Shown: piece by piece, positions 16,202 through 25,031 of the stretch
Layout: each line of letters opens with the position of its first letter
Position numbering within the stretch: the stretch's first letter is position 1
Translations under genes and position numbers: made by a program
Notes under the pieces: generated by a model
Databases searched by the model: none
What the model was told of the DNA's origin: nothing
What the model saw: only the letters and a program-made list of their open reading frames with translations
Assembly: GCA_002026165.1 (NCBI GenBank)
Contig: MWOS01000193.1
Location: forward strand, 144,001 to 206,119
Length of the DNA stretch: 62,119 nt
Direction: 5' to 3'
DNA from: Prochlorococcus sp. HOT208_60m_813G15
GTDB lineage: Bacteria > Cyanobacteriota > Cyanobacteriia > PCC-6307 > Cyanobiaceae

Positions 16202-16837
16202 GTGGACCCTCTAAATTATCTAAAAATAAAAAATAAAATCCCATCAAATGTAAATATTCTTGCCGTAAGTAAAGGATTTAAAAGTCAAGAAATCAAGACT
16301 CTTCAAAATTTAGGTCAGAATGATTTTGGTGAAAGTAAATTCCAAGAAGCTTTTGAAAAACAATTAATTTTAAAAGAATTTAATCCAATTACATGGCATT
16401 TTATTGGACGAATACAAAGTAATAAAATAAGAAAGATAGTGACAAATTTTAAATATATTCATTCAGTAGATTCATTTGAAAAGTTGCAAAAGATTTCTAG
16501 TATTTCTCGAGAAGAGAATAAAAATCCATTAATAATGTTACAGGTTAAGTTAAGTGATGACCCTACTAAAGGAGGTTTTAATCCTGAACTTTTAATGCTG
16601 AAATGGGCGGAAATAAAAGAATTGAAGAATATCACATTATCAGGCCTAATGACTATTAATCCTAAAGGGATTAGCTCTAAAGAAAATACAGAATTGTTTA
16701 AAGAATGTCGCTCGTTAGCTGATTCACTTCAACTTCCAGATTGTTCAATGGGTATGTCAAGTGATTGGGAAGAAGCTATAGAAGCTGGATCAACTTGGCT
16801 AAGATTGGGGTCATTGATTTTTGGAAAAAGGTATTGA
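16202..16837 (+). CDS. pipY: PLP homeostasis protein PipY (YggS family)
   Basis: 211 residues, GTG start. NILAVSKGFKSQEI near residue 18 contains the lysine that binds pyridoxal phosphate, then GQNDFGESKFQEA and WHFIGRIQSNKIRK, all typical for YggS/PROSC. The C-terminal LRLGSLIFGKR binds the phosphate. The protein is a single-domain PLP carrier without a known reaction. The 3-nt gap from pipX indicates coupling, as in other cyanobacteria where the two are functionally linked. Confidence 0.92.
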   Translation: MDPLNYLKIKNKIPSNVNILAVSKGFKSQEIKTLQNLGQNDFGESKFQEAFEKQLILKEFNPITWHFIGRIQSNKIRKIVTNFKYIHSVDSFEKLQKISSISREENKNPLIMLQVKLSDDPTKGGFNPELLMLKWAEIKELKNITLSGLMTINPKGISSKENTELFKECRSLADSLQLPDCSMGMSSDWEEAIEAGSTWLRLGSLIFGKRY

Positions 16838-16942
16838 TTAGTTGTTTTTTTATAAAAATCTTATCTATAAACTTGCAGTAAAGTACAAGTAACGTTATTT
16901 AAGTATAGGTAGTTTTTTCATTTAAAAATTGAATCTATTACT

Positions 16943-16960
16943 TAAGGTTCTTAAACCTTA
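16943..16960. repeat. Perfect 7-bp hairpin in the sepF leader
   Basis: TAAGGTT (16943-16949) pairs exactly with AACCTTA (16954-16960) around CTTA. It lies 28 nt before the sepF start in a 150-nt intergenic region. It may end pipY transcription or act in the sepF leader; no T tract follows, so an intrinsic terminator is doubtful. Confidence 0.4.
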
Positions 16961-16987
16961 GCAATTAATTAAAAGAGGATTTAAAAG

Positions 16988-17560
16988 GTGTCACTTATTT
17001 CTAAATTAAAGGCAGTTGTTGCAGGGGACGAGTATCTCGATGATGATTTTGATGAGTTGGATTATGCATCAGAGGATGAATTAAATGATATTAACAACTT
17101 CAACAAAAATCAAAAAAATTCAAATGTCCTTGCTAATTCAAATCCATTTGATTTTATGAATAACAACAGATCATCAAAAGTAGTTGGAATGCCAGGAATT
17201 ACGAATTCATCTTCAGAAGTAAGCTTAATGGAGCCAAGAAGTTTCGATGAGATGCCTCAAGCTATACAAGCATTAAGAGAAAGAAAAACTGTAATACTTA
17301 ATTTAACCATGATGGATCCTGATCAGGCTCAAAGAGCGGTTGATTTTATCGCTGGAGGAACATATGCGATTGATGGACATCAAGAGAGAGTCGGGGAAAG
17401 TATTTTTCTTTTTGCCCCAAGTTGTGTAAATGTAACTAGTTCTTCACGAGAAGAAGTTTCTCCTTCTTCTGTGTCTACAGAAAACACACCACAATATAGT
17501 TTGGGCAAAAATACTACTCCTGAACCAGCATGGGGCAATTCTAAATTAAGTGCTTATTAA
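16988..17560 (+). CDS. sepF: Cell division protein SepF
   Basis: 190 residues from GTG. A variable acidic N-terminal half ([17 protein letters not shown], Asn-rich linker) precedes the conserved SepF core from about residue 75: [38 protein letters not shown], and [15 protein letters not shown]. SepF tethers FtsZ to the membrane at the division site. The C-terminal tail is Ser/Thr-rich. It is preceded by AAAAGAGG, a good ribosome site at some distance. Confidence 0.93.
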   Translation: MSLISKLKAVVAGDEYLDDDFDELDYASEDELNDINNFNKNQKNSNVLANSNPFDFMNNNRSSKVVGMPGITNSSSEVSLMEPRSFDEMPQAIQALRERKTVILNLTMMDPDQAQRAVDFIAGGTYAIDGHQERVGESIFLFAPSCVNVTSSSREEVSPSSVSTENTPQYSLGKNTTPEPAWGNSKLSAY

Positions 17561-17570
17561 TTATTAATCA

Positions 17571-18383
17571 GTGACTGATAAAATTGCGATTATTGGTTTT
17601 GGAAATATTGCACAAGCTATAATAACCCCCCTACTAGATAACAAATTAATTCAGCCCCAGAATGTTTTTTGCGTTGTAAATTCAGAAAAAAGTTTAAAAC
17701 ATATAAAAAAAAATTATAAATATAATATAAATGTTTTTAAATCAGGTTCTAAAGAGTCAAAAATAATTTGGGACTGTCAATATAAACTTCTTTCGATAAA
17801 ACCCCAACAATTTAATAATATAAGCGAGGTCTATCATATAAAAAACAAGGACAATTTAATAGTTTCAATTCTTGCGGGGGTTTCAATAAATAAACTTATT
17901 CAAAAGTTCCCTAATCATAAATGTGTGAGGGTGGTTACAAATATTCCAATAACTATTGGAAAAGGTTTAACAGGGATTTCTTGGGGAGAAGAAATTACAG
18001 AAGATCAGAAACAATTTACAAAAAAATTATTTGAAAATACTAGTAAAATTTATGAATTTGCTGAAGATTACCTTGATATATTTTTAGCTTTAACTTCATC
18101 AGGTCCTGCGATTATTGCTTTAATTATTGAAGCATTAAGTGATGGAGGATTAAGCGGGGGGTTACCAAAAATAATTTCAGAGGAACTTGTTATGGAGATG
18201 ATACTAGGGACTATTTGTCTAATAAAGGAAAATAAACTTACTACTTCTGAGCTTAAAAATTTAGTAACCTCTCCAGGTGGAACAACTATTTCTGCTTTAA
18301 GGGTTTTAGAAAAAAAGAGTGTAAGGTCAGCATTAATTGAATCAATAGTTTCAGCTAGTAATAGAAGTAAAGAGTTTCGTTAG
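17571..18383 (+). CDS. proC: Pyrroline-5-carboxylate reductase
   Basis: 270 residues from GTG. The Rossmann motif GFGNIAQA binds NAD(P)H at the start; SILAGVSINKL is near residue 102, and the C-terminal dimerisation segment LTSSGPAIIALIIEALSDGGLSGGLP and SPGGTTISAL are typical. It catalyses the last step of proline synthesis. It starts 10 nt after sepF and its end overlaps the convergent glycosyltransferase gene by 4 nt, so no dedicated terminator fits between them. Confidence 0.94.
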   Translation: MTDKIAIIGFGNIAQAIITPLLDNKLIQPQNVFCVVNSEKSLKHIKKNYKYNINVFKSGSKESKIIWDCQYKLLSIKPQQFNNISEVYHIKNKDNLIVSILAGVSINKLIQKFPNHKCVRVVTNIPITIGKGLTGISWGEEITEDQKQFTKKLFENTSKIYEFAEDYLDIFLALTSSGPAIIALIIEALSDGGLSGGLPKIISEELVMEMILGTICLIKENKLTTSELKNLVTSPGGTTISALRVLEKKSVRSALIESIVSASNRSKEFR

Positions 18384-19546
18384 TTTTTGAAACTACTTTT
18401 TAAGTTCATATAAACTTTCTCAAGCGAATTTATATTTTTAGTAATTGTATATCTCTCAAGTACTCTTTCTCTAGCTTTTTCTCCAAGATCTTTTGTAAAT
18501 GAAGGGTGTTCTATAAGAATCGGGATTATAGTTTTTAATTGTGCAGCCACATTATCAGTTGAAATTACTATTCCTGCTCCGTTATCTAAAACTTCACCAT
18601 CAGCGCCCGCATCTGTAGCTACACAAGCAGTACCTACAGACATTGCCTCTAAAAGTGATAATGATAAACCTTCTACTAAGCTTGGTAAGAAAAATACTTC
18701 TGCTATTTGCATTATTGCTATCCGAGTTTCTAAATCTAATTCAGCACCCCACCAAATTAATTTCTCTTTACCAAGATTAGAAAAACTATTTTCAAGTGTT
18801 GGTTTCATTGGACCATCCCCAACAATAATTAATTTGCAATTTTGAGTTTTTGTTTGGCGCCAAGAACGTAAAAGTGCCTCGATATTTTTCTCATTTGCAA
18901 TCCTTCCCATATATAAAAAGATTCTTGCATTTCCAAGTTTATTTTTCACCTGATCATATTTTTTACTTTTTTCAGAAAAAGGTTTCCAAATATTTTCATC
19001 AACGCCGTTTGGAATAATTATTTGTTTTTCTTTAGGTACTCCTAATTTCTCAAGAACATTTTTTTGAGGTTCAGAAAAAATAATTATTTTATCGAACTTT
19101 GCTAAAGAGGGAGCATAAAGTTGATATGTTAATTGTTGAGTGCTTGCAGTCAGATTTCTATTTTTTGCATCAAATGGTGGATGAAATGTTCCTACAAGAG
19201 GAACATTAATTTCATTACAAAGCTCTGGAAGTCTAAAGTCTAAAGGAGATAAAGTTAGGCTTGCATGTACTATGTCAGGTTTTAATCTTATCAATGATAG
19301 CCTTAGCTCTTTTTCTGCCCTTGGCGAGGGTATTGTATAAACTTGAGACTTAATTAAATATGGGAGACTCACATCAGGATCATTTGCAAGAAATAATGGG
19401 TTTGATGAATTGGAACTAGACGGATTGTCGAAATGAATAAAACTAATTTTATGCCCTCTGGCCTTTAATTCCTTAGTAGTTAAATTACCGTAAGTTACAT
19501 TTCCACAAAAAGGGGATTTCTTTCCCAACCAGGCAATATGAACCAC
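18380..19546 (-). CDS. Glycosyltransferase family 4
   Basis: 388 residues, GT-B fold. The acceptor-side N-terminal half begins HIAWLGKKSPFCGNVTYGN. The donor half has GRIANEKNIEALL near 230, VGDGP, and the EGLSLSLLEAMSVGTACVATD signature (ExxxxxxxE) near 295. It uses a nucleotide-sugar donor, but donor and acceptor cannot be read from sequence. It does not match the start of SqdX, the sulfolipid synthase. The start codon is GTG; an overlapping ATG is out of frame. Confidence 0.85.
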   Translation of the reverse strand: MVHIAWLGKKSPFCGNVTYGNLTTKELKARGHKISFIHFDNPSSSNSSNPLFLANDPDVSLPYLIKSQVYTIPSPRAEKELRLSLIRLKPDIVHASLTLSPLDFRLPELCNEINVPLVGTFHPPFDAKNRNLTASTQQLTYQLYAPSLAKFDKIIIFSEPQKNVLEKLGVPKEKQIIIPNGVDENIWKPFSEKSKKYDQVKNKLGNARIFLYMGRIANEKNIEALLRSWRQTKTQNCKLIIVGDGPMKPTLENSFSNLGKEKLIWWGAELDLETRIAIMQIAEVFFLPSLVEGLSLSLLEAMSVGTACVATDAGADGEVLDNGAGIVISTDNVAAQLKTIIPILIEHPSFTKDLGEKARERVLERYTITKNINSLEKVYMNLKSSFKN

Positions 19547-19631
19547 ATTAATTGAATTAACTATTTATTAAGTTAACAGGCAATGGCGTCATGATCATAT
19601 TTTTTAAATTTTTAAATGCTTCATGAAAATG

Positions 19632-20417
19632 CTAACTATATATTTCTCTCAGCATTTTTAGTGAAGATAGATCCTTCTCTAATTGAGCAGAGATCCATGT
19701 CTCAATAATGAATAATATTTTAAGCCAGACTTTTTTTGGGCCCAACAACTCTCCATTAGATTTTATTGGTAATTCGGGAAAAAGAAGTCTTTGTAATAGA
19801 GCAACTTCAGATGCATTTATTTTTAGATTACTTTGAGGATCTTCAATTGACGAAAACCCTTCACTTGGCAAATAATAACAACTCCATTCCCAATTTCCTA
19901 AAGGCGGAATAATAGGTTCCCCAGTTTTACAGCAATGATGAATTGGTAAATTTATACCTCCAATGGCTAATAGATGGATTAAGGATTGAATACTCATTGA
20001 GAGCATTTTAATATCTTCTTCTTTAGATTCTTCATACAAATAAATCCTATCTAGATGTGCAAGAACACAAGTTAAATAGTTTTGTTGCTTATCATTATTA
20101 CCTACTAATAAAAAAGTTAATTCAGTTATTGCTTGCGCGGCTGCAAGACATTCAATATTTTTCCCTAGACCAGAATAGCTTTTTAATATTTTAATTTGAC
20201 GTACAGATTTAAGATTTCTTTTCCCAAAAATTTGCAGACTTAAATATGTTAATGGAGTAGCTGCGGCAAGACTACTTTTAGGACGTCTAGCACCAGGTAC
20301 CGCTAATCGAACAATCCCCTGCTCATCAGTAAGAATAGTTATTAATCTATCATTCTCGCCTAATGGAGAAGCTTTAATACAGAGACCCTCTAGTCTGCAC
20401 TCACCAGAACCAGACAT
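19632..20417 (-). CDS. recO: DNA repair protein RecO
   Basis: 261 residues. The N-terminal OB fold is clear: CRLEGLCIKASPLGENDRLITILT, then GIVRLAVPGARRPKSSLAAAT. The helical C-terminal domain follows, with CCKTGEPIIPPLGNWEWSCYY in place of the usual zinc-binding cysteines. RecO loads RecA onto SSB-coated single-stranded DNA. Its ATG directly follows the stop of the deoC-like gene, so the two are co-transcribed. Confidence 0.92.
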   Translation of the reverse strand: MSGSGECRLEGLCIKASPLGENDRLITILTDEQGIVRLAVPGARRPKSSLAAATPLTYLSLQIFGKRNLKSVRQIKILKSYSGLGKNIECLAAAQAITELTFLLVGNNDKQQNYLTCVLAHLDRIYLYEESKEEDIKMLSMSIQSLIHLLAIGGINLPIHHCCKTGEPIIPPLGNWEWSCYYLPSEGFSSIEDPQSNLKINASEVALLQRLLFPELPIKSNGELLGPKKVWLKILFIIETWISAQLEKDLSSLKMLREIYS

Positions 20418-21074
20418 TTAAAAATTTACTTCTTGGAAAATCTCACAAAAATTAGAAGTTCCAACGCAACTAATTCCATTATCAAACAAATCAATAACTT
20501 GTGTCAGTTTTTTTATACCACCTACAACTTTTATTTGATTTTGAGAGCCTGTTATTTTTAGTATTTCGGGGACATCATTAGATGTAAGAGGAGATCCAAA
20601 CCCGTCCCCGAATTGAAAATTTTTTATTCCTAATTCCAAACATATTTCTATTGCATTAATAAAAACTTCTTCTTGTAGTTTTGATTTATTTATGATTATT
20701 GAAACTGGTAATCCAGATAATTTAACTTGCTCAATTTCAGCAGCGAAAGTTTCTAAATTTCTTTTGGATAAATTGATAAAGTTTGGGATATATTCAATTC
20801 CTTTTGCACCCTTATCTTTTGCAAAACAAACTAATTCTTCAATAAATGAAACTGGTAAATCTGCTAAAGGGTAAGAAATAAGTGCGTTTATATCCGCACT
20901 GTAATTACCCAAACAGTTTTTAAGATCAGTTAAATAATTTAGTGAAGTAGAAATATTTTTGATATTGTATTTTCTTATTAAATCGCAATTCACACAGAAA
21001 TCTTCCCATGATAAATAGGGGTTAATAATAATCGCATGAATTTTCTCGTTTAATTCATATTCAATATTGGGCAT
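20418..21074 (-). CDS. DeoC-like aldolase family protein lacking key catalytic residues
   Basis: 218 residues with the (beta/alpha)8 layout of deoxyribose-phosphate aldolase. The end carries IKVVGGIKKLTQ and SCVGTSNFCEIF, matching the GF-K-AGG and GASS phosphate-binding segments. However, the segment that should carry the Schiff-base lysine (K-T-S-T-G in E. coli DeoC) reads NFQFGDGFGS, with Gln in its place. The Asp-bearing strand reads DINALISYP, with Asn at the usual Asp. Normal aldolase chemistry is therefore doubtful. It sits between hpf and recO on one transcript. Confidence 0.8.
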   Translation of the reverse strand: MPNIEYELNEKIHAIIINPYLSWEDFCVNCDLIRKYNIKNISTSLNYLTDLKNCLGNYSADINALISYPLADLPVSFIEELVCFAKDKGAKGIEYIPNFINLSKRNLETFAAEIEQVKLSGLPVSIIINKSKLQEEVFINAIEICLELGIKNFQFGDGFGSPLTSNDVPEILKITGSQNQIKVVGGIKKLTQVIDLFDNGISCVGTSNFCEIFQEVNF

Positions 21075-21081
21075 TTAAAAC

Positions 21082-21666
21082 TTATTTAGATTGAATCAAT
21101 CCATAACCTCCATGATTCCTTTTATATATAACTTGAAGTTCATTATTTTTCTTGTTTCGAAAAACATAAAAATCATGATCAATTAGATCTAATTGTTTTC
21201 TTGCTTCGTCTGATGAAATTGGAGTCATTTCAAAGTATTTATTTTTTATAGATGGCTCAGGCAGACTTGCTTCAGTTCCTTCTTTAAAAAAAGCTTTATC
21301 TAAAAAATTTGATTCCATACTTTCAATTGGTAAAGAATCTTTATTTTTAAATTGTTTATTATGAATTGTTTTATTGTTTCTTTCTTTGTATTTGCGTAAT
21401 TTTCTACAAAGTTTATTTGAAACTAAATCAATGCTTGAGTATAGATTTTCAGTTTTTTCTTCAGCTCTAATTACGGTACCATTTGCAAAAATAGTAACTT
21501 CTGCAGTTTGGAACGAGACTCTTGGATTCTTTTCAATTGAAAGGTGTATGTCAGCTTCTTTAACGATATCCTTATAGTGATGTGTTGCTTTTTCTATCTT
21601 TGCCTCAGTATATTCTTTTAATGCTCCAGTGAGCTCAAGATTCTTTCCATGGATTAAAATTTTCAT
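21082..21666 (-). CDS. hpf: Long-form ribosome hibernation factor (HPF/LrtA)
   Basis: 194 residues. The N-terminal HPF/RaiA domain (residues 1-100) has the typical MKILIHGKNLELTGALKEYTEAKIEKA and ends in a basic CRKLRKYKERNNKTIHNK. A linker leads to the C-terminal dimerisation domain, YFEMTPISSDEARKQLDLID and FYVFRNKKNNELQVIYKR. The long form dimerises 70S ribosomes into inactive 100S particles. In cyanobacteria it is known as the light-repressed LrtA. It is divergent from lipB, sharing a 43-nt promoter region. Confidence 0.92.
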   Translation of the reverse strand: MKILIHGKNLELTGALKEYTEAKIEKATHHYKDIVKEADIHLSIEKNPRVSFQTAEVTIFANGTVIRAEEKTENLYSSIDLVSNKLCRKLRKYKERNNKTIHNKQFKNKDSLPIESMESNFLDKAFFKEGTEASLPEPSIKNKYFEMTPISSDEARKQLDLIDHDFYVFRNKKNNELQVIYKRNHGGYGLIQSK

Positions 21667-21709
21667 AACTAATCTAAAATATTTACTTACTTTCTAAATC
21701 TACTTAAAT

Positions 21710-22360
21710 ATGGATAATAGAACAGCAATAATTAAACAACCTGATAATATTTCTTCTTTTAATGATGTTTATAAATTACAAAAAGAATATCAGGAGGCAT
21801 TGATTTTAGATAATTCTAACCCTGATTTTATTTGGATAGGGGAGCATCAACTCTGTTATACGTTGGGGAGAGGATCTAATTACGATAATTTATTATTTTC
21901 TCTAAATGATGCTAAATATGATCTTTTTAAGATTGATAGAGGTGGTGAGGTAACTTGTCATATGCCAGGACAATTAGTAACGTATTTGGTTTTAGATTTG
22001 AAAAATTTTAACAAAGATTTAAATTGGTACTTAAGAAAAATTGAAGAAATTATTATAAAAATCCTAGGTGCTTTTAATATAGATTGTCACTCTAGGAAAG
22101 GGTTTACTGGTGTTTGGATAGGAAATAAGAAAATCGCATCAATTGGAATTGGGTGTAAAAGATGGATTACGATAAATGGATTTTCAATCAATATTGACTG
22201 CGAATTAGAAAACTTTAATAAGATTGTTCCTTGCGGAATAGAAAATTGTCTTATGGCAAATATGATTGATTACAACAAAAATTTAAATATTCAAGAAGTC
22301 AAGATAATTGTTAAAAAAACCATCGAGGAAGAATTTAATTTTGATTTTATATCAAAATAG
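21710..22360 (+). CDS. lipB: Octanoyl-[ACP]:protein octanoyltransferase
   Basis: 216 residues. The [21 protein letters not shown] motif near residue 78, [21 protein letters not shown] near 140 with the catalytic Lys, and IVPCGIEN near 170 with the catalytic Cys are all present. It moves octanoyl from acyl carrier protein to lipoyl-domain lysines, the first step of lipoate attachment. The substrate E2 (pdhC) lies 2.7 kb downstream on the same strand. Confidence 0.94.
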   Translation: MDNRTAIIKQPDNISSFNDVYKLQKEYQEALILDNSNPDFIWIGEHQLCYTLGRGSNYDNLLFSLNDAKYDLFKIDRGGEVTCHMPGQLVTYLVLDLKNFNKDLNWYLRKIEEIIIKILGAFNIDCHSRKGFTGVWIGNKKIASIGIGCKRWITINGFSINIDCELENFNKIVPCGIENCLMANMIDYNKNLNIQEVKIIVKKTIEEEFNFDFISK

Positions 22361-22387
22361 AAATTAAAATTTCAAAATCAATTTAAT

Positions 22388-24331
22388 ATGGGTGATTTAG
22401 CGTATTGGCCTGCAGCCAAACCTCTTTCTAAAAAAAATACATTTACCAAAAATAGAGATTTTATTAAGAACCTTGATCATATAGATCAAATTTGGGAAAA
22501 ATTAAAATTTAAATGTGGTGATACTTTAGCTGTTTGCGATTTAAGAGGGAAATACAAAGAAAAATTTTCTTATTCTGAGTTGGCTGATTTAATAACAAAA
22601 GTCTCTTCTTCTTTCGAAAATTATGGTTTAAAAAAGGGGGATGTAGTTACTGTAATATCTGAAAATTCTCCAAGATGGCTAGCAGTAGATCAAGGCTTAA
22701 TGCGTTTAGGAGCTATAAATGCAGTGAGAGGTATTAATTCTCCTTCAGTAGAATTAGACTATATTATTGGGCACTCTAATTCAGTAGGACTAATAGTTCA
22801 ATCTAAGGAAATTTGGCTAAAGTTAAACAACAAAGAAGAATTAAAAAAAAGACTGAAATTTATAGTCAATCTAGAAGATGAACAATTTGAAAGTTTAATA
22901 AGTTGGAGTACATTTATAAGTTCAGTAGAAAAAGAAAATTCACAAAATAATAATCTTGAAAAATTCAATCCAGAAATTGATGACGTCGCTACCATACTTT
23001 ACACTTCTGGGACGACCGGAAAACCTAAAGGTGTGCCTTTGACTCATGCAAATTTTTTACATCAAATAATCAATTTAGCCTATATCGCTGATCCAGAACC
23101 AGGGACCTCTGTATTAAGCGTTTTGCCTATCTGGCATTCTTATGAGAGAAGTGCCGAATACTTCTTTTTTTCATGCGGTTGTTCTCAATACTATACAATT
23201 CCAAAATTTCTTAAAGATGATATTACACAAATAAAACCTGTTGTCATGGCTACTGTACCGAGACTATGGGAAGCAATACATGATGGTTTTTTTCAGGCTT
23301 TGAAAAAAATGCCTTCCAAAAAGCAAAAACTTATTAAGTTTTTGATAAGTAATAGTTCGGTTTTTAAAAGAAGTCTTAGAAAGATAAGAAATATAGATAT
23401 AAATCAAATAACTTTTAAATCAAAAATCCCCTTACTGGGTTCTGTTATTAGCCGATACCCTTTACATAAATTGTCTACTATTTTTTTATGGCCGAATATT
23501 CTTAGACAACTATGCGGAGAAAAACTGAAGTTTCCTATTAATGGTGGAGGTGCATTGCCAGAACATGTAGATCTTTTTTTTGAATCTTTAGGTGTAGATG
23601 TTTTGGTGGGATATGGACTCACAGAAACTAGTCCAGTATTAACTTGTAGGAGAAGGGAATTAAATGTTAGAGGATCATCTGGGCAGCCTCTTTCATTTAC
23701 TGAAATCAAAATAGTGAGTGATGATAAAAAAAAGATTCTGAAGTTCAGAGATGTCGGGAAAATTCTTGTTAGAGGGCCGCAAGTAATGAAAGGTTATCTT
23801 AATAATGAAATAGCTACAAATGATGTTTTATCCAAGGACGGTTGGTTTGATACTGGTGATTTAGGTTTTCTAATACCAAATGGTTCTCTCTTTATAACCG
23901 GAAGAGCCAAGGATACAATAGTGCTATCAAGTGGTGAAAATATAGAACCGAATCCCCTAGAGACTGAAATTCTTAGTTCAGAATTTATTAATCAGATTCA
24001 ATTAGTAGGACAAGATAAGAAATGTTTAACAGCTCTCGTAGTTCCTAATGTCGAATTGGTTAAAAGCAAGTTTTTGGAAGAAGACCTTTCAAAATTAAAC
24101 CTGAATAAGAAAATTTGTACATTTTTCAAATCACAAATTAATAATTTGCTTAAAAGTCGATTAGGAGCAAGATCAGTAGAACAAATATTAGATTGTTATT
24201 TTGTTGATGCCTTTACTCTAGAAAATGGGTTATTAACACAAACTCTTAAACAAAAAAGAAAAGAAATAGAAAAAAAGTATTCATTACAAATAGAAAATAT
24301 GTATGAAAACAAATTTAGTAAGAAAATTTGA
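22388..24331 (+). CDS. aas: Long-chain fatty acid ligase (acyl-ACP/acyl-CoA synthetase)
   Basis: 647 residues, full length. The AMP-binding signature TILYTSGTTGKPKGVP is near residue 206, GYGLTETSP near 410, the hinge DTGDLGFL near 485 and the lysine loop KDTIVLSSGENIEP near 505. Cyanobacterial members recycle free fatty acids, mainly as acyl-ACP (Aas); the sequence does not separate CoA from ACP use. It starts 27 nt after lipB. Confidence 0.92.
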   Translation: MGDLAYWPAAKPLSKKNTFTKNRDFIKNLDHIDQIWEKLKFKCGDTLAVCDLRGKYKEKFSYSELADLITKVSSSFENYGLKKGDVVTVISENSPRWLAVDQGLMRLGAINAVRGINSPSVELDYIIGHSNSVGLIVQSKEIWLKLNNKEELKKRLKFIVNLEDEQFESLISWSTFISSVEKENSQNNNLEKFNPEIDDVATILYTSGTTGKPKGVPLTHANFLHQIINLAYIADPEPGTSVLSVLPIWHSYERSAEYFFFSCGCSQYYTIPKFLKDDITQIKPVVMATVPRLWEAIHDGFFQALKKMPSKKQKLIKFLISNSSVFKRSLRKIRNIDINQITFKSKIPLLGSVISRYPLHKLSTIFLWPNILRQLCGEKLKFPINGGGALPEHVDLFFESLGVDVLVGYGLTETSPVLTCRRRELNVRGSSGQPLSFTEIKIVSDDKKKILKFRDVGKILVRGPQVMKGYLNNEIATNDVLSKDGWFDTGDLGFLIPNGSLFITGRAKDTIVLSSGENIEPNPLETEILSSEFINQIQLVGQDKKCLTALVVPNVELVKSKFLEEDLSKLNLNKKICTFFKSQINNLLKSRLGARSVEQILDCYFVDAFTLENGLLTQTLKQKRKEIEKKYSLQIENMYENKFSKKI

Positions 24332-24369
24332 TTTGTTTTATCTATATTAAAAAGGTAATTTAATTTTTT

Positions 24370-24813
24370 ATGGAAACAAAAAACTCAATATCTATAAAGC
24401 GCTCAATAGCTATTAAAGCTGTAGTTACACCAACATGGAAAGAAGATGCTGAAAAAGAATTAAGTAAAGCAATTTCAAACATTGATCAGCAATTATCGCA
24501 AATGGAGCAAGAGGGGCAGCAAATAGTAAATAATATTAGATCACAATCGGTTAATCCCCTAGATCCAAGAGTTCAAGAACAGGTTAGTCAGGTGCAACAA
24601 CAAGTCGCAGCAAAACGAAATGAAATTGAAGAACAAAAAAGAAATCTTCTTCAACAACAGAGTCAAGTTCGCGAATTAAAAATGGACGAAATTGTTGATC
24701 AAGGGCAAGTGGATAGTTTCTGTGATGTCACTGTGGGAGACAATCTAATTGAAAAAATGCAAGTATCGATTACGGTTAAGGATGGAGTTATTCAATCTAT
24801 AGATAATAATTAA
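24370..24813 (+). CDS. YlqD family protein
   Basis: 147 residues, largely one long coiled coil (about residues 25-105; ISNIDQQLSQMEQEGQQI, QVQQQVAAKRNEIEEQK) flanked by beta segments: SIAIKAVVTPTWKEDAEK at the start and GQVDSFCDVTVGDNLIEKM at the end. This arrangement fits the YlqD family, found in Firmicutes and cyanobacteria, with no known function. It follows the acyl synthetase by 38 nt and probably shares its transcript. Confidence 0.8.
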   Translation: METKNSISIKRSIAIKAVVTPTWKEDAEKELSKAISNIDQQLSQMEQEGQQIVNNIRSQSVNPLDPRVQEQVSQVQQQVAAKRNEIEEQKRNLLQQQSQVRELKMDEIVDQGQVDSFCDVTVGDNLIEKMQVSITVKDGVIQSIDNN

Positions 24814-24936
24814 AGAGAAGATTTAGTATTTTTGATAAATATAAGTAAATCTTAATTTCGAAAAGTTTTAAATTCTAATCGATCTAAATTATTACTTTCT
24901 TAAGTTTTAAGAGTTCCCACTGTGAAAATGATTTCG

Positions 24937-24942
24937 TATAAT
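24937..24942 (+). promoter_or_regulatory. -10 box of the pdhC promoter
   Basis: A perfect TATAAT (24937-24942) in the 218-nt gap before pdhC, with no good -35, as is usual in these genomes. Transcription from about 24949 would give a leader of about 80 nt. Confidence 0.6.
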
Positions 24943-24975
24943 TAAAACAAGAGTTTAAAGGGTCCTTAACCATAA

Positions 24976-25012
24976 AAACTTTAGGAAGTTTGGTAGAAAT
25001 CCCTTGAAACTT
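24976..25012 (+). promoter_or_regulatory. Alternative hairpins in the pdhC leader
   Basis: AAACTT (24976-24981), AAGTTT (24986-24991) and AAACTT (25007-25012) lie in order. The middle arm can pair with either outer one, so two 6-bp hairpins exclude each other just before the pdhC start at 25032. The stems are short and AT-rich, so this is only suggestive. Confidence 0.35.
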
Positions 25013-25031
25013 ATGCAATAACAATTTTCTT

